This document shows, piece by piece, positions 6,831 through 15,353 of a stretch of 20,253 nt of DNA; the stretch's first letter is position 1; each line of letters opens with the position of its first letter. Made by a program: the position numbers and the translations under genes. Origin of the DNA: JACIWB01 sp038818725 (GTDB lineage Archaea; Thermoplasmatota; E2; UBA202; JdFR-43). The notes below the pieces were generated by a model. It had not been told where the DNA came from. It searched no databases and worked only from the letters and a program-made list of their open reading frames with translations. The stretch spans positions 1 to 20,253 of the forward strand of contig JAWAYL010000020.1 of the NCBI GenBank assembly GCA_038818725.1, in the 5' to 3' direction.

Positions 6831-7668
6831 TGTTTACTCAGTTTATAAATGCAGAGTTCTTAGAACTTATGATTTGACCGATGAGGAAAAATTGTTTCTT
6901 TTTCGCTTTGAAGATTCAGCAATAGCAGAAAAATGGAGCTTTATTCCTGGGCAGTTTGTTCAGCTTACAGTTCCTGGCATTGGAGAAGTGCCAATTTCAA
7001 TATGTTCATCACCTATGAGAAAAGGTTTCTTTGAATTATGCATAAAAACAGCTGGAAGAGTAACTAAGAAAATACATGAAATGAAGCCAGGAGATATTGC
7101 TGGAGTAAGAGGTCCATACGGCAATGGCTTTCCAATTCAAAAATTTGAGGAAAAAGATTTATTGCTTATAGGTTGTGGAATTGGGATGGCTCCTCTTCGC
7201 TCAGTTTTTATGTATGCCGTCGATAATAGATGGAAGTTTGGAAACATTACAGTTATAAACAGCGCAAGAACAGGAAATAAGCTTCTTTTCAGAAAAGAGC
7301 TCGAGGCAATGCGTGATATGGCAGAAGCAGAAAATATAAGAATTATTCAAACAGTTACACGCGACCCGGACTGGCCTGGCTGGGTTGGCAGGGCGCAGGA
7401 GCACATAAGGCATGCAAATACAAATCCAAAAAATTCTTATGTATGTGTCTGCGGGCCACCTCAAGTTTATCATGAAATTTTTGAAAAGCTAATAGAAGAA
7501 GGATATAATCCTCGCAATATATATGTAACTCTTGAAAGAAGAATGAAATGTGGTGTTGGAAAATGCGGGCATTGTATTGCAGGCTCATCAACTTTCTTAA
7601 AATACATATGCATTGATGGTCCTGTATTTGGATATTATGATATAATTTCAGTATCTGGCCTTATATGA
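6823..7668 (+). CDS. hydG: Group 3b hydrogenase gamma subunit, FAD/NAD(P)H-binding
   Basis: The 281-aa product is of the ferredoxin-NADP reductase type and links the hydrogenase to NAD(P)(H). The FAD domain has PGQFVQL (42-48) and GPYGNGFP (97-104). The nucleotide domain has GCGIGMAPLRS (117-127) and VCGPP (208-213). The C-terminal [2Fe-2S] site is C243-x4-C248-x2-C251-x11-C263, as in dihydroorotate dehydrogenase K subunits and HydG. It overlaps hydB by 8 bp and hydD by 4 bp (ATGA). Preference for NADP(H) over NAD(H) cannot be read safely from the sequence. Confidence 0.95.
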   Translation: MDNVYSVYKCRVLRTYDLTDEEKLFLFRFEDSAIAEKWSFIPGQFVQLTVPGIGEVPISICSSPMRKGFFELCIKTAGRVTKKIHEMKPGDIAGVRGPYGNGFPIQKFEEKDLLLIGCGIGMAPLRSVFMYAVDNRWKFGNITVINSARTGNKLLFRKELEAMRDMAEAENIRIIQTVTRDPDWPGWVGRAQEHIRHANTNPKNSYVCVCGPPQVYHEIFEKLIEEGYNPRNIYVTLERRMKCGVGKCGHCIAGSSTFLKYICIDGPVFGYYDIISVSGLI

Positions 7669-8447
7669 GGGAGAAAATGAAACTAAAAATTGGTATATAT
7701 GGATTGACATCGTGTTACGGCTGCCAACTTAAGATAGCAAGCATAAAAGATATTTTAGAAATTTCAAACAATTTTGAAATAGTTTGCTGGAAGATGATGT
7801 CTAGCAAAGGAGAGATTGAGCAATGCGATATAGCATTTGTTGAGGGTAGTGTTACAACAGAGAAGGACGAAGAAGAGATTAAGATGATAAGGGAAAAATC
7901 TAAAATTGTTGTTGCAGTTGGCTCGTGCGCAATTCATGGGGGAGTGCAGGGCTTACTTCTTGGAGAGGATTATAAAAAGATTTTCACGGAAGTGTATGGA
8001 GAAAATTTAATTGAATATAAAGCAAAAATTGGAGAGCCAATAAAAAAATATATAAAAGTTGACTATAATTTGCCAGGTTGTCCACCAGAAGAAAATGAAA
8101 TAGTGTATTATCTCGCAACTTTTGGAATGGGAACATACCCAGAAGAGAAGGATTATCCTGTTTGCTCAGAGTGCAGGAGAAATAGTTATCCATGCCTTCT
8201 TATAGAGAGAAATGAGCCATGTCTTGGTCCAATAACAGTTGCGGGATGTAATGCCAGATGTCCAGCTCATAATGTTGCATGTATTGGATGCAGAGGAGCA
8301 TTGCCTTATAATGTTGCTTGGTTTGATTCACTCGCAATGATTTTCAAAAATAATGGGATTAGCAAAGAAGAGATAAAGAAGAGGATGGAAATATTCTGCA
8401 AGCAGAGTGAAAAGTTGAATGAAATGATTGAGAAGGTGTTTGAATGA
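7665..8447 (+). CDS. hydD: Group 3b [NiFe] hydrogenase delta (small) subunit
   Basis: The 260-aa small subunit carries the Fe-S chain next to the NiFe site. The proximal cluster ligands are C17 and C20 (TSCYGCQ), C88 (GSCAIHGG) and C139 (LPGCPP). Eight more cysteines (167, 170, 177, 186, 195, 199, 206, 209) can hold two further cubanes. There is no twin-arginine signal, so the enzyme is cytoplasmic. ATG7665 overlaps the hydG stop. A second ATG at 7677 is preceded by GAGGGAG and gives the usual start just before KIGIYGLTSC, so the true protein may be four residues shorter. It overlaps hydA by 4 bp. Confidence 0.95.
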   Translation: MREKMKLKIGIYGLTSCYGCQLKIASIKDILEISNNFEIVCWKMMSSKGEIEQCDIAFVEGSVTTEKDEEEIKMIREKSKIVVAVGSCAIHGGVQGLLLGEDYKKIFTEVYGENLIEYKAKIGEPIKKYIKVDYNLPGCPPEENEIVYYLATFGMGTYPEEKDYPVCSECRRNSYPCLLIERNEPCLGPITVAGCNARCPAHNVACIGCRGALPYNVAWFDSLAMIFKNNGISKEEIKKRMEIFCKQSEKLNEMIEKVFE

Positions 8448-9718
8448 AAATAGAAAGAGAAATAAGAAATGACCATCTTGCAAGAATAGAAGGAAAAGCA
8501 GGCGTTGTTGTTGAGATCGGTGATAAGATAAATGCAAGAATAAATGTTACAGAAGGGCCAAGATTTTTTGAGATGCTTGCAAGAAATAGAAAATATGAGG
8601 ATGTGCCATCAATTTGTTCAAGAATATGTAGTTTCTGCTCAATACCACATAAATTAACTCCTATAGAAGCAATAGAAAAAGCTTTGTCTATTGAAATTAG
8701 CGAGCAGATAAAGGAAATAAGAAATATGCTGTACTTTGGAAACATTGTTGAGAGCCATGCACTTCATCTTTTCCTCTTTGTTTTTCCAGATTATCTTGGT
8801 TTTGCAGACGCATTCTCAATGGCTAAAAATTATCCAGATCTAATGAAGAAAGGTTTAATGCTTAAAAATTTTGGAGCAATGGTTCAAGAAATTATAGGAA
8901 AAAGAGAAATACATCCTGAAAATCCAGTTGTTGGTGGATTTGGTAAGCTTCCAGATGAAAAAGAAATAAAAAAAATAATTCAGAATGGAAAAGAAGCAAT
9001 GAGAGCATCTATTGAATTAGTTGATTTTATAGTTGAATATGAATATCCATCTTTTATGAACATGGAAAGAAACCATCTCTCAATAAAGCCGTATAATAGC
9101 TATGGAGTTTATGGAAATGAGATAGTTGCTTCTGATGGAAGCGCATTTAAAGTAAATGAATACAGAAATAATATAGAAGAAAGAGTTATTCCTTATTCAT
9201 TTTCAAAAGTTAGCTATTATAAAAATTCGCCTTTTATGGTGGGAGCACTCTCAAGGCTGGTAAATAATAAAAATTTGATTGATGGTAGTGCTAAAGATTT
9301 GCTAAACAAATATTCAAATTTTCTTAAGCCAGAAAATTGCTTTGCAAACAATTTTGCTCAAGCAGTAGAAATAGTGTATTTTATAGAAAAAATTATTGAA
9401 ATTGCGGAAAAAATTAAGATAAAAAAAGAGGAAAAAGCAAAAGGAGAAAAAAGTGGGCATGGTTTTGCTGTCACCGAAGCTCCAAGAGGAATGCTGATAT
9501 ATGAAGTAAGGATAGAGGATGAGATTGTAAAATATATGAATGTTATAACTCCTACTGCAATGTTTTTGCCAATGATGGAAAAGGATGCTGAAAACATGGC
9601 GAAAGGTATGTGGAATAATGGGTATAGAGATGTAGAGCTAATAGGTAAAAAAGTTGAGATGGCCATAAGAGCTTATGATCCATGCATTTCATGCAGTGTT
9701 CATGCAATTAAAAAATGA
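8444..9718 (+). CDS. hydA: Group 3b [NiFe] hydrogenase alpha (large, catalytic) subunit
   Basis: The 424-aa large subunit binds the NiFe(CN)2CO centre. The four Ni ligands are present: L1 motif RICSFCSIPHK (C62, C65) and L5 motif DPCISCSVH (C414, C417). The conserved RIEGKAG near residue 16 provides the acidic proton-transfer residue. Only four residues (AIKK) follow the L5 histidine, giving a very short precursor tail for the protease encoded next. L1 has Ser where many large subunits have Gly after the first Cys; I believe this fits the group 3b/Pyrococcus-type subfamily, from memory. It overlaps hydD and the protease gene by 4 bp each. Confidence 0.96.
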   Translation: MKIEREIRNDHLARIEGKAGVVVEIGDKINARINVTEGPRFFEMLARNRKYEDVPSICSRICSFCSIPHKLTPIEAIEKALSIEISEQIKEIRNMLYFGNIVESHALHLFLFVFPDYLGFADAFSMAKNYPDLMKKGLMLKNFGAMVQEIIGKREIHPENPVVGGFGKLPDEKEIKKIIQNGKEAMRASIELVDFIVEYEYPSFMNMERNHLSIKPYNSYGVYGNEIVASDGSAFKVNEYRNNIEERVIPYSFSKVSYYKNSPFMVGALSRLVNNKNLIDGSAKDLLNKYSNFLKPENCFANNFAQAVEIVYFIEKIIEIAEKIKIKKEEKAKGEKSGHGFAVTEAPRGMLIYEVRIEDEIVKYMNVITPTAMFLPMMEKDAENMAKGMWNNGYRDVELIGKKVEMAIRAYDPCISCSVHAIKK

Positions 9719-10125
9719 ATCTTGTTGTTTTTCTCGGAAGCAGTAATGGCGATGATTCTGCTGGCTATGAATGCTATAAAAAAGCTATTTCAAGAATAAA
9801 CGCAAGAATGCTTTTTCTTGGAACAGATATTTTTGAAATTTTGAGAAAATATGAAAATGAAAAAAGAGTAATAGTTGTTGATGCTTTCTATGGAGTAAAT
9901 GATGTTATGCATCTGAAAAATGAGGAAATTTTCAATTTTACTTCAAGAAGTGAGCACACTCATTATATCTCTCCAATAGAAGCAATAAAAATTTTAAAAG
10001 AAGTTGGCTTTTCTCCAGAGGAATTGCATCTCGTAGGCATACCTGCAAAAAGTTTTGAAAAAGTAACATACACAGATGAGATGATTGAAAGAGCTATAAA
10101 AATTGTAGAGGAATTATTGAAATGA
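9715..10125 (+). CDS. Hydrogenase maturation endopeptidase (HycI/HybD family)
   Basis: A 136-aa protease that removes the C-terminal tail of HydA after nickel insertion. The N-terminal motif is GSSNGDDSAGYE (8-19), against GxGNxxxxDDGxG in relatives, so Asp14 likely takes the first nickel-sensing position. VVDAF (54-58) gives the second Asp, and EHTHYISP (80-87) gives the histidine. Length is slightly short of the usual 145-160 aa. It is the last gene of the operon, overlapping hydA by ATGA, which fits a dedicated role. The substitutions in the first glycine motif are mild and do not suggest inactivity. Confidence 0.88.
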   Translation: MNLVVFLGSSNGDDSAGYECYKKAISRINARMLFLGTDIFEILRKYENEKRVIVVDAFYGVNDVMHLKNEEIFNFTSRSEHTHYISPIEAIKILKEVGFSPEELHLVGIPAKSFEKVTYTDEMIERAIKIVEELLK

Positions 10126-10126
10126 T

Positions 10127-10483
10127 TTACAAGCCCTTTTCCGCAATTTCTCCAACTATTGGTAGTTTAAACATTTCCCCTTGATACGCTTTTAAAATAA
10201 GAATTAACCAAAGTATAATAATTAATATCCATATAATCCATGAAATAACTGTAAATATGTACCATAATCCATGCCAATACCAGAAACTCAAGCCAAAGAA
10301 ACCTCCAAAAATTATGGATAAAATCGATAATGGAAGAAATGTAAATATTGACTGCTTCGCGTGGAATCTCACAAATTTACTATCCTTCTCAACTATGTAA
10401 AAAACTATTCCAGTAATCCATCCAAGCACATAGCAAAGGGCGCCAGCCAAATTTTCTTCAATTCCAAGAGATGTTTTTGCCAT
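10127..10483 (-). CDS. DUF4870 (Tic20-like) small membrane protein
   Basis: 118 aa. LAGALCYVLGWITGIVFY and the following FVRFHAKQS segment are the hallmark of DUF4870/Tic20-like proteins, followed by two more hydrophobic helices and a YQGEMFKLPIVG tail. It has three or four membrane segments and no known catalytic residues; function is unknown in prokaryotes. Its start is 20 bp past the end of the phosphatase gene, and a TATA-like AATATAAATTT inside that gene's 3' end suggests its own promoter. It converges on the hydrogenase operon with a 1-bp gap. Confidence 0.85.
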   Translation of the reverse strand: MAKTSLGIEENLAGALCYVLGWITGIVFYIVEKDSKFVRFHAKQSIFTFLPLSILSIIFGGFFGLSFWYWHGLWYIFTVISWIIWILIIILWLILILKAYQGEMFKLPIVGEIAEKGL

Positions 10484-10503
10484 AAAAAGAATGAATTAAA
10501 AAT

Positions 10504-11289
10504 TTATATTTTTTTTGTTTTATATTTTTTCCATTTATTGCAGAAATCTTCTATTTCTATTTCGTCAATATTTTCTATTTCTCCATGAATTTTTGCAATT
10601 AAAATTCCGCCATTTCCCTCATTTTTATATATACGAGATGAAAATATAGTAAGGCATTTTTTATATACAATTATTCCGTTCAAATTGTAATCATGCCCTC
10701 TTATAAATGCTTTAGCTCTTATTTTTTCTAAAAATTCATCTAAATCTTTTTCATTGTAAATTATCCCTGCTCCTCTGTAAATATTTGCAATTTCAGGATC
10801 ACTCCATGTAAGGGATTCTATATCATAAATATCATTTTTATTTATTTCTTCAATTTTTTTATCCTTAATTATTCCTCCATGAGATACAAAAACATTATTT
10901 AGCAAACCAGCAAGAGGCATTTCTCTGAAAACCTTTACATATTCACGATATTTATTTCCCATTTCAATTTCAAAATCGTTTGGATAGCATGGAATTGCAT
11001 AATTTGCTTCATGATTTCCCTTAAGCAAAAAAATTTTATCTGGATTTCTACATTTTTCCATAAGCAAAAAATCTACGTTTTCAGATGCTTCAACATCAGC
11101 AGGAGCTCTGTCAATGTAATCGCCAAGAAAAACAAGAAAATCAAATTTTTCTTCATAAAATTTTTTCACTATTTCTCTTGCAACTACTGCATCGCCATGC
11201 GTGTCGCCCGCCACCATAATTCTGCCGCGTAAGCGAAGTAGCGATGGCTCTTTTTCCATTATTTTTCTTGCAATTTCAAGATAGCTCAT
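10504..11289 (-). CDS. PPP-family metallophosphatase, likely Ser/Thr protein phosphatase
   Basis: The 261-aa cytoplasmic phosphoesterase has the full PPP metal-site signature in order: GDTHG (28-32), GDYIDRAP (56-63), GNHE (91-94), VSHGG (135-139) and RGHDYN (197-202). The second motif ends in Ala-Pro where classical PPPs have Gly, and the last motif resembles the RGHE of protein phosphatases. Archaeal relatives are protein phosphatases; diadenosine or other nucleotide hydrolysis cannot be excluded. The ATG overlaps the stop of the upstream glycosyltransferase gene (ATGA), so the two are probably co-translated. Confidence 0.88.
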   Translation of the reverse strand: MSYLEIARKIMEKEPSLLRLRGRIMVAGDTHGDAVVAREIVKKFYEEKFDFLVFLGDYIDRAPADVEASENVDFLLMEKCRNPDKIFLLKGNHEANYAIPCYPNDFEIEMGNKYREYVKVFREMPLAGLLNNVFVSHGGIIKDKKIEEINKNDIYDIESLTWSDPEIANIYRGAGIIYNEKDLDEFLEKIRAKAFIRGHDYNLNGIIVYKKCLTIFSSRIYKNEGNGGILIAKIHGEIENIDEIEIEDFCNKWKKYKTKKI

Positions 11290-13040
11290 TTTTCAATGTA
11301 ATCCCAATCTACTTCATAAATTTCAGCCCAATGCAACACCTTTTTCATGATTTCCTCATTTTTGTAATCCATTGCATCAATTGTTGAATTTATTTTTTCT
11401 GGTGAGCTTTTATATGTGCAATTTCTGTATATTAGCTTGAAGGGCATTTTCTGGAATTTTTCATATGAAGAATTAGTGAGGATAATTGATTTATAAACAT
11501 CTATCACAACTCCTTTTTTTACCATTATATCATCTATTACAATATAGGATATTCTCTCTCCTTCAAAGCTCAGCTCATCTATGCAATTTCTCCAGTCATC
11601 TTCAATCCATATTTTAGATGGTTGCCAACTATTACCATTTTTGTCATATGTTGTATTGAAACCATATGCAAATAAGAGATTTGATATTCTGTGATCAGAT
11701 AATATTAAAGCATCTTTTGGCAAACTTTTATTCATCCATTCAACTAAATTAAGAGTATTTTCTGGAATTCCTTCGCAAATATTTGCTGAATATTCTCCAA
11801 GAGGATATATGCTTATAGCATTTGTTATTAGGAGAACTGAAATAAATAATGCAAATGCATTATATGAAAAATTTATTTTTTTAATCCCTTCATAATTTTT
11901 AATATTTCTAGCTACATAAATTATTCCATATCCTACAAATATTGCGAGTGGCTCACTTAAGTATTCAATGTGTCTTTCGATATAAATTGATTTTAAATCA
12001 AAGGATATGGAAAAAATTATTGAGGAAAAAATTGCAAGAAGCCATCCCTTTATATAATCATTTTCTATTTTTATCCATCCTATCGCGCCGAAGCCACCTA
12101 TCAAGGAGAAAGGAATTGAAAATGCTATAAATTTAATTGAAACATATCCTAAGATAAGGAATTGTCCAATTGCTACACATATTGTTGTTATCAATGGAAC
12201 CATCAAAAATATTAAAAAATTGTTTTCAAATTCAATTTTTTTAAAAACAAAATATTTTCTTCTTAATTTTACAATAATGAATGATAAAAATAAAAGAACA
12301 TAGGAAAGAATTATTACATCAAGAGGAGCAAGGTGTTTTCCTTCCATAAAAAGATAAACCGGTTTTGCAACAAAAGCCCAGTATAGGAATGTAAATGTAA
12401 GGGAAAAAAGAATGTAAAAAATATCTTTTCTAATATTTTTGCTCCATGAACTGTTTTTAAAATTATTCCAGAATATTGCAAACATTATTGATATAAGATA
12501 GAAATATGTTGTGAGGTGATGGGAAAATATAAGCAAAACTGTTGATATATACAAAGGAATATACCATTTATTATCTTTTTTTGTTTTTAAATAAAATAAA
12601 AAAGAAAGAAGCAGAAAAAAATGTCCTATTGTAAGAGGAGCAGAATGAGATGTTTGATAAGCATGAACTGGAAAAACAGCAAGTATTATTGAGCACATCA
12701 AAGCGAGCTTTTTTTCAAAGCCAATTTCTCTTGCTATAAAGTAAAATATAAGAATGCATAATCCTCCAAAAACTGGTCCAACAATTGAGAGGGCATAGAT
12801 TTCATTTATTCCTAAAAAACATAAGATTGAAGCAGATATGTAGAGGGTTGGAAAAAAGTTATAGGAAGAACCCCATCCAGTATAATTTATAAAAATATCC
12901 TTTGTTTCAATAAATTTTTTTGTAAGATAAAAATATATTCCAAAGTCATTTCCCCATGCCCCATATAAAATTATAGGAATTGCTCTTAAGATAATAGCAA
13001 ATGCTAATATCGTCAGTAGGAATAAATTTATCCTCTTCAT
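11286..13040 (-). CDS. GT-C-like membrane glycosyltransferase (PMT/ArnT/STT3-type fold)
   Basis: A 584-aa polytopic membrane protein with about 11-13 hydrophobic segments and a soluble C-terminal domain (about 430-584) facing outside. The first external loop has YGAWGNDFGIYFYLTKK (26-42). The acidic ND(F)G there is placed like the catalytic acid of GT-C enzymes that use lipid-linked sugar donors. HAYQTSHSAP and SHHLTTYFYL match conserved loops of this clan. The WWDYG signature of AglB/STT3 is missing, so oligosaccharyltransferase activity is unlikely. It probably acts in surface glycan or glycoprotein assembly. A TATA-like box lies at 13060-13070. Confidence 0.75.
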   Translation of the reverse strand: MKRINLFLLTILAFAIILRAIPIILYGAWGNDFGIYFYLTKKFIETKDIFINYTGWGSSYNFFPTLYISASILCFLGINEIYALSIVGPVFGGLCILIFYFIAREIGFEKKLALMCSIILAVFPVHAYQTSHSAPLTIGHFFLLLSFLFYLKTKKDNKWYIPLYISTVLLIFSHHLTTYFYLISIMFAIFWNNFKNSSWSKNIRKDIFYILFSLTFTFLYWAFVAKPVYLFMEGKHLAPLDVIILSYVLLFLSFIIVKLRRKYFVFKKIEFENNFLIFLMVPLITTICVAIGQFLILGYVSIKFIAFSIPFSLIGGFGAIGWIKIENDYIKGWLLAIFSSIIFSISFDLKSIYIERHIEYLSEPLAIFVGYGIIYVARNIKNYEGIKKINFSYNAFALFISVLLITNAISIYPLGEYSANICEGIPENTLNLVEWMNKSLPKDALILSDHRISNLLFAYGFNTTYDKNGNSWQPSKIWIEDDWRNCIDELSFEGERISYIVIDDIMVKKGVVIDVYKSIILTNSSYEKFQKMPFKLIYRNCTYKSSPEKINSTIDAMDYKNEEIMKKVLHWAEIYEVDWDYIEK

Positions 13041-13059
13041 TTTTAAATTTAATTGATTT

Positions 13060-13070
13060 AAAATATAAAA
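13060..13070 (-). promoter_or_regulatory. TATA-like box for the glycosyltransferase-phosphatase operon
   Basis: On the minus strand this reads TTTTATATTTT, centred about 26 nt upstream of the ATG at 13040. The surrounding sequence is very AT-rich, so spacing is the main support. Confidence 0.4.
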
Positions 13071-13094
13071 ATATTTTTAAAATATTCACCAAAA

Positions 13095-13103
13095 ATTTAT
13101 AAA
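13095..13103 (+). promoter_or_regulatory. TATA box of the M28 peptidase-radical SAM operon
   Basis: ATTTATAAA is a near-consensus archaeal TATA box centred about 25 nt before GTG13124. It supports GTG as the start of a leaderless transcript. Confidence 0.55.
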
Positions 13104-13123
13104 CAAGAAAAAAAATTAAGAGT

Positions 13124-14290
13124 GTGAAAAAACTCGCAGTTATAGTAGCATTATTTATATTGCCAATGCATTTTTTAGCTTTAGAAAGCACATCAAAAAT
13201 ATCAGAAATAATAGATGCTGTAAACGAAGAAATGCTTCTATTTTATGAAAAAAGATTGCAAGAATTTGCCCCTCGCCCAACAGGTAGCGAGGCCTGCGAT
13301 TCGGCAGCCGATTTTATATTTAGTGAGTTTGAAAAAAATGGGCTGGCGACAGAATATCAATGTTGGGAGAGAAATGGAATTAGTGGGAAAAATGTTATAG
13401 CTACTCTTAAAGGAAAAACAGACTTTGTTGTTATAATTTCAGCCCATTATGATACTGTTGAAGTATCTCCTGGAGCAGATGATGATGGCTCAGGTGTTGC
13501 TGTTGTTTTAACTTCTGCAAAAATTTTATCTAAATATAGTTTTCTTCATACTATAAAATTTGTTGCTTTTTCAGGTGAGGAACAGGGTTTATATGGAAGT
13601 GAATATTTTGCAAGGAATGCATATAAAAGAGGAGAAAAAATAATAGCGGATATACAGCTTGATGGGGTTGGTTATGCAAAAGAAGGCAAAAAAGTTAGAA
13701 TATCTTCAAATGATGCATCTATTTGGATTATTGATATAGCCGAGCAGATAGCATCCGAATATAGGAAGATTGATTTAGAAATCAGCAGACACGATTATAT
13801 GGGTAGCGATCACAAATCTTTTTATAATTATGGATATGAAGGAATATTTTTCTTAGAATATGAATTTAATCCAAATTATCACACTTCTGAAGATAAAATT
13901 GATTACATCAATATAAGTTATCTTACAAAAATTTGTAGGCTTGCTACCGCAACTCTTGCAACAATTGCAGATAAAGAGGTGAATTTGATGGTAAAAATTG
14001 TTCAGCCAGAGATAGGAGGAATTTACTTTTCTGAAAGAAAAATAGTTGAAATTAATAATCATGCTACAATTGTAATTGGGAAAATATTTGCTCTTGTAGA
14101 AGTAATTTCGCTAAAAGATATTCAGAAAGTTGATTTTTATCTTGATAAAAGATTTTTTGGAACAGTTTATGAAAAACCTTATAAGTTTGAATATAAAACT
14201 CTTTCATTTTTAAATCATAAAATAAGGGTTTTTGCATATAGCGATGGAAATGTTGATGAAAATGAAATAAATGTAATATGCTTCGCATAA
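13124..14290 (+). CDS. Secreted M28-family zinc aminopeptidase with a C-terminal Ig-like domain
   Basis: A 388-aa exopeptidase. The GTG start gives a basic N-terminus and a hydrophobic signal peptide (about 1-20). The two-zinc site is complete: His108 (AHYDT), Asp120 (GADDDGSG), catalytic Glu152 with Glu153 (SGEEQG), Asp180 (QLDGVG) and His253 (NYHTSED). Residues around 298-388 form a beta-rich region (VDFYLDKRFFGTVYEKPYKF) like bacterial Ig-like (Big) domains. It likely hydrolyses peptides outside the cell. The 3' end overlaps the radical SAM gene by 13 bp in another frame. Confidence 0.93.
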   Translation: MKKLAVIVALFILPMHFLALESTSKISEIIDAVNEEMLLFYEKRLQEFAPRPTGSEACDSAADFIFSEFEKNGLATEYQCWERNGISGKNVIATLKGKTDFVVIISAHYDTVEVSPGADDDGSGVAVVLTSAKILSKYSFLHTIKFVAFSGEEQGLYGSEYFARNAYKRGEKIIADIQLDGVGYAKEGKKVRISSNDASIWIIDIAEQIASEYRKIDLEISRHDYMGSDHKSFYNYGYEGIFFLEYEFNPNYHTSEDKIDYINISYLTKICRLATATLATIADKEVNLMVKIVQPEIGGIYFSERKIVEINNHATIVIGKIFALVEVISLKDIQKVDFYLDKRFFGTVYEKPYKFEYKTLSFLNHKIRVFAYSDGNVDENEINVICFA

Positions 14291-15324
14291 TTGATAAAAA
14301 AGGAAGAAAAGAAAAATGTGTTTTATGCGGTAAAATAAGTGAGGAAATTTCATCCGCTTTAAAAATATGCCTTTCATGCATTAGAAATAGACCAGATGAA
14401 GCAATTAAAATAGCAATTGCTGTTCATGCTAAAATAAGAGACGAATTCCGCCTGCCTGCCATGCCGCCAGTGGATGAGGATGGCATAAATTGCAAGTTAT
14501 GTATAAATGAATGCAGAATTGGAAAAGATAAGCGTGGCTATTGTGGGGTAAGAAAAAATTTGAATGGAAGAATTGTCAGTGAAGGAAGAATTCATTCCTA
14601 TTATGACCCTCTTCCAACCAATTGTTGCGCGAGCTGGTTTTGTGAAGGGAGTAAGGAAATGGGCTATAATTTAGCTGTTTTTTCTTATGGTTGCTCTTTT
14701 AATTGCATTTTTTGTCAGAATTGGGAGCATAAATGCATTGATGCAGGCGAAAAAATAGATGAAAATATCTTACTTGATAAGGCAAAATATGCAAATTGTA
14801 TATGCTATTTTGGTGGAACACCAGAACCGCTTTTACCATTTTTCCTGAAAGCAAATAAAAGAATAGTTGAAGAATGCAAAACAAGGATATGCTGGGAATG
14901 GAATGGGACAGGAAATAAAAATTTGGTAAGAAAAGCAGCTGAATTTTCTTATAATACAGGAGGAGTAGTAAAATTTGATTTGAAAGCATTTGATGAAAAT
15001 TTAAATATTGCTCTAACTGGCATTTCAAATAAAAGAACAATTGAAAATTTTGAGATGATAGCAAATGAATTTAACAAGGAAAATCTTTTAACAGCTACAA
15101 CCCTCCTTATTCCTGGATATATAGATGCTGAAGAGGTTGAGAAAATTGCAAAATTTATTTCATCTCTAAATCCAGATATACCTTATTCGCTACTTGCTTT
15201 TCATCCAGACTTCAAAATGATTGATATGCCATTTACAACAAGAAAACTTGCTATGGATTGCTACAATGTTGCAAAGAAATATTTAAAGAAAGTAAATATA
15301 GGAAATGAGCATTTATTATGGTAA
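14278..15324 (+). CDS. Radical SAM protein of the AmrS/PflA-activase-like family
   Basis: 348 aa. The radical SAM motif is C139-x3-C143-x2-C146 in SYGCSFNCIFCQNWEH, with FGGTPEP (178-184) for SAM binding. It has an N-terminal zinc-ribbon-like pair (C14-x2-C17, C31-x2-C34) and a CxLCxxxCR...GYCGVR module (72-91) like that in AmrS enzymes. The segment DPLPTNCCASWFCEG replaces the DPIEKKPLYHF-type segment of typical AmrS, so this may be a sister archaeal subfamily (COG1180-like). The substrate is unknown. The start lies inside the M28 gene, and a MEMO-family gene follows after 29 bp, as in AmmeMemoRadiSam gene sets. Confidence 0.85.
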   Translation: MLRIIDKKGRKEKCVLCGKISEEISSALKICLSCIRNRPDEAIKIAIAVHAKIRDEFRLPAMPPVDEDGINCKLCINECRIGKDKRGYCGVRKNLNGRIVSEGRIHSYYDPLPTNCCASWFCEGSKEMGYNLAVFSYGCSFNCIFCQNWEHKCIDAGEKIDENILLDKAKYANCICYFGGTPEPLLPFFLKANKRIVEECKTRICWEWNGTGNKNLVRKAAEFSYNTGGVVKFDLKAFDENLNIALTGISNKRTIENFEMIANEFNKENLLTATTLLIPGYIDAEEVEKIAKFISSLNPDIPYSLLAFHPDFKMIDMPFTTRKLAMDCYNVAKKYLKKVNIGNEHLLW

Positions 15325-15326
15325 AG

Positions 15327-15333
15327 TTTTTTT
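15327..15333 (+). terminator. Possible oligo-T terminator after the radical SAM gene
   Basis: Seven consecutive Ts begin 3 nt after the TAA of the radical SAM gene. Archaeal RNA polymerase can terminate at such tracts, but the MEMO gene starts only 20 nt further on, so readthrough is plausible. Confidence 0.25.
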
Positions 15334-15353
15334 AATGCTTTCTGATTATTTTT

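Noticed and set aside
9358..9666. Minus-strand 102-aa open frame inside hydA
   Set aside because: It is antisense to the conserved C-terminal part of HydA, and its hydrophobic composition mirrors Glu/Lys-rich codons.
11286..13040. AglB/STT3 oligosaccharyltransferase
   Set aside because: The WWDYG signature and the typical length (about 800-1000 aa) are missing.
12946..13191. Minus-strand open frame spanning the glycosyltransferase start
   Set aside because: It crosses two promoters and overlaps both the glycosyltransferase and the M28 gene; composition is not protein-like.
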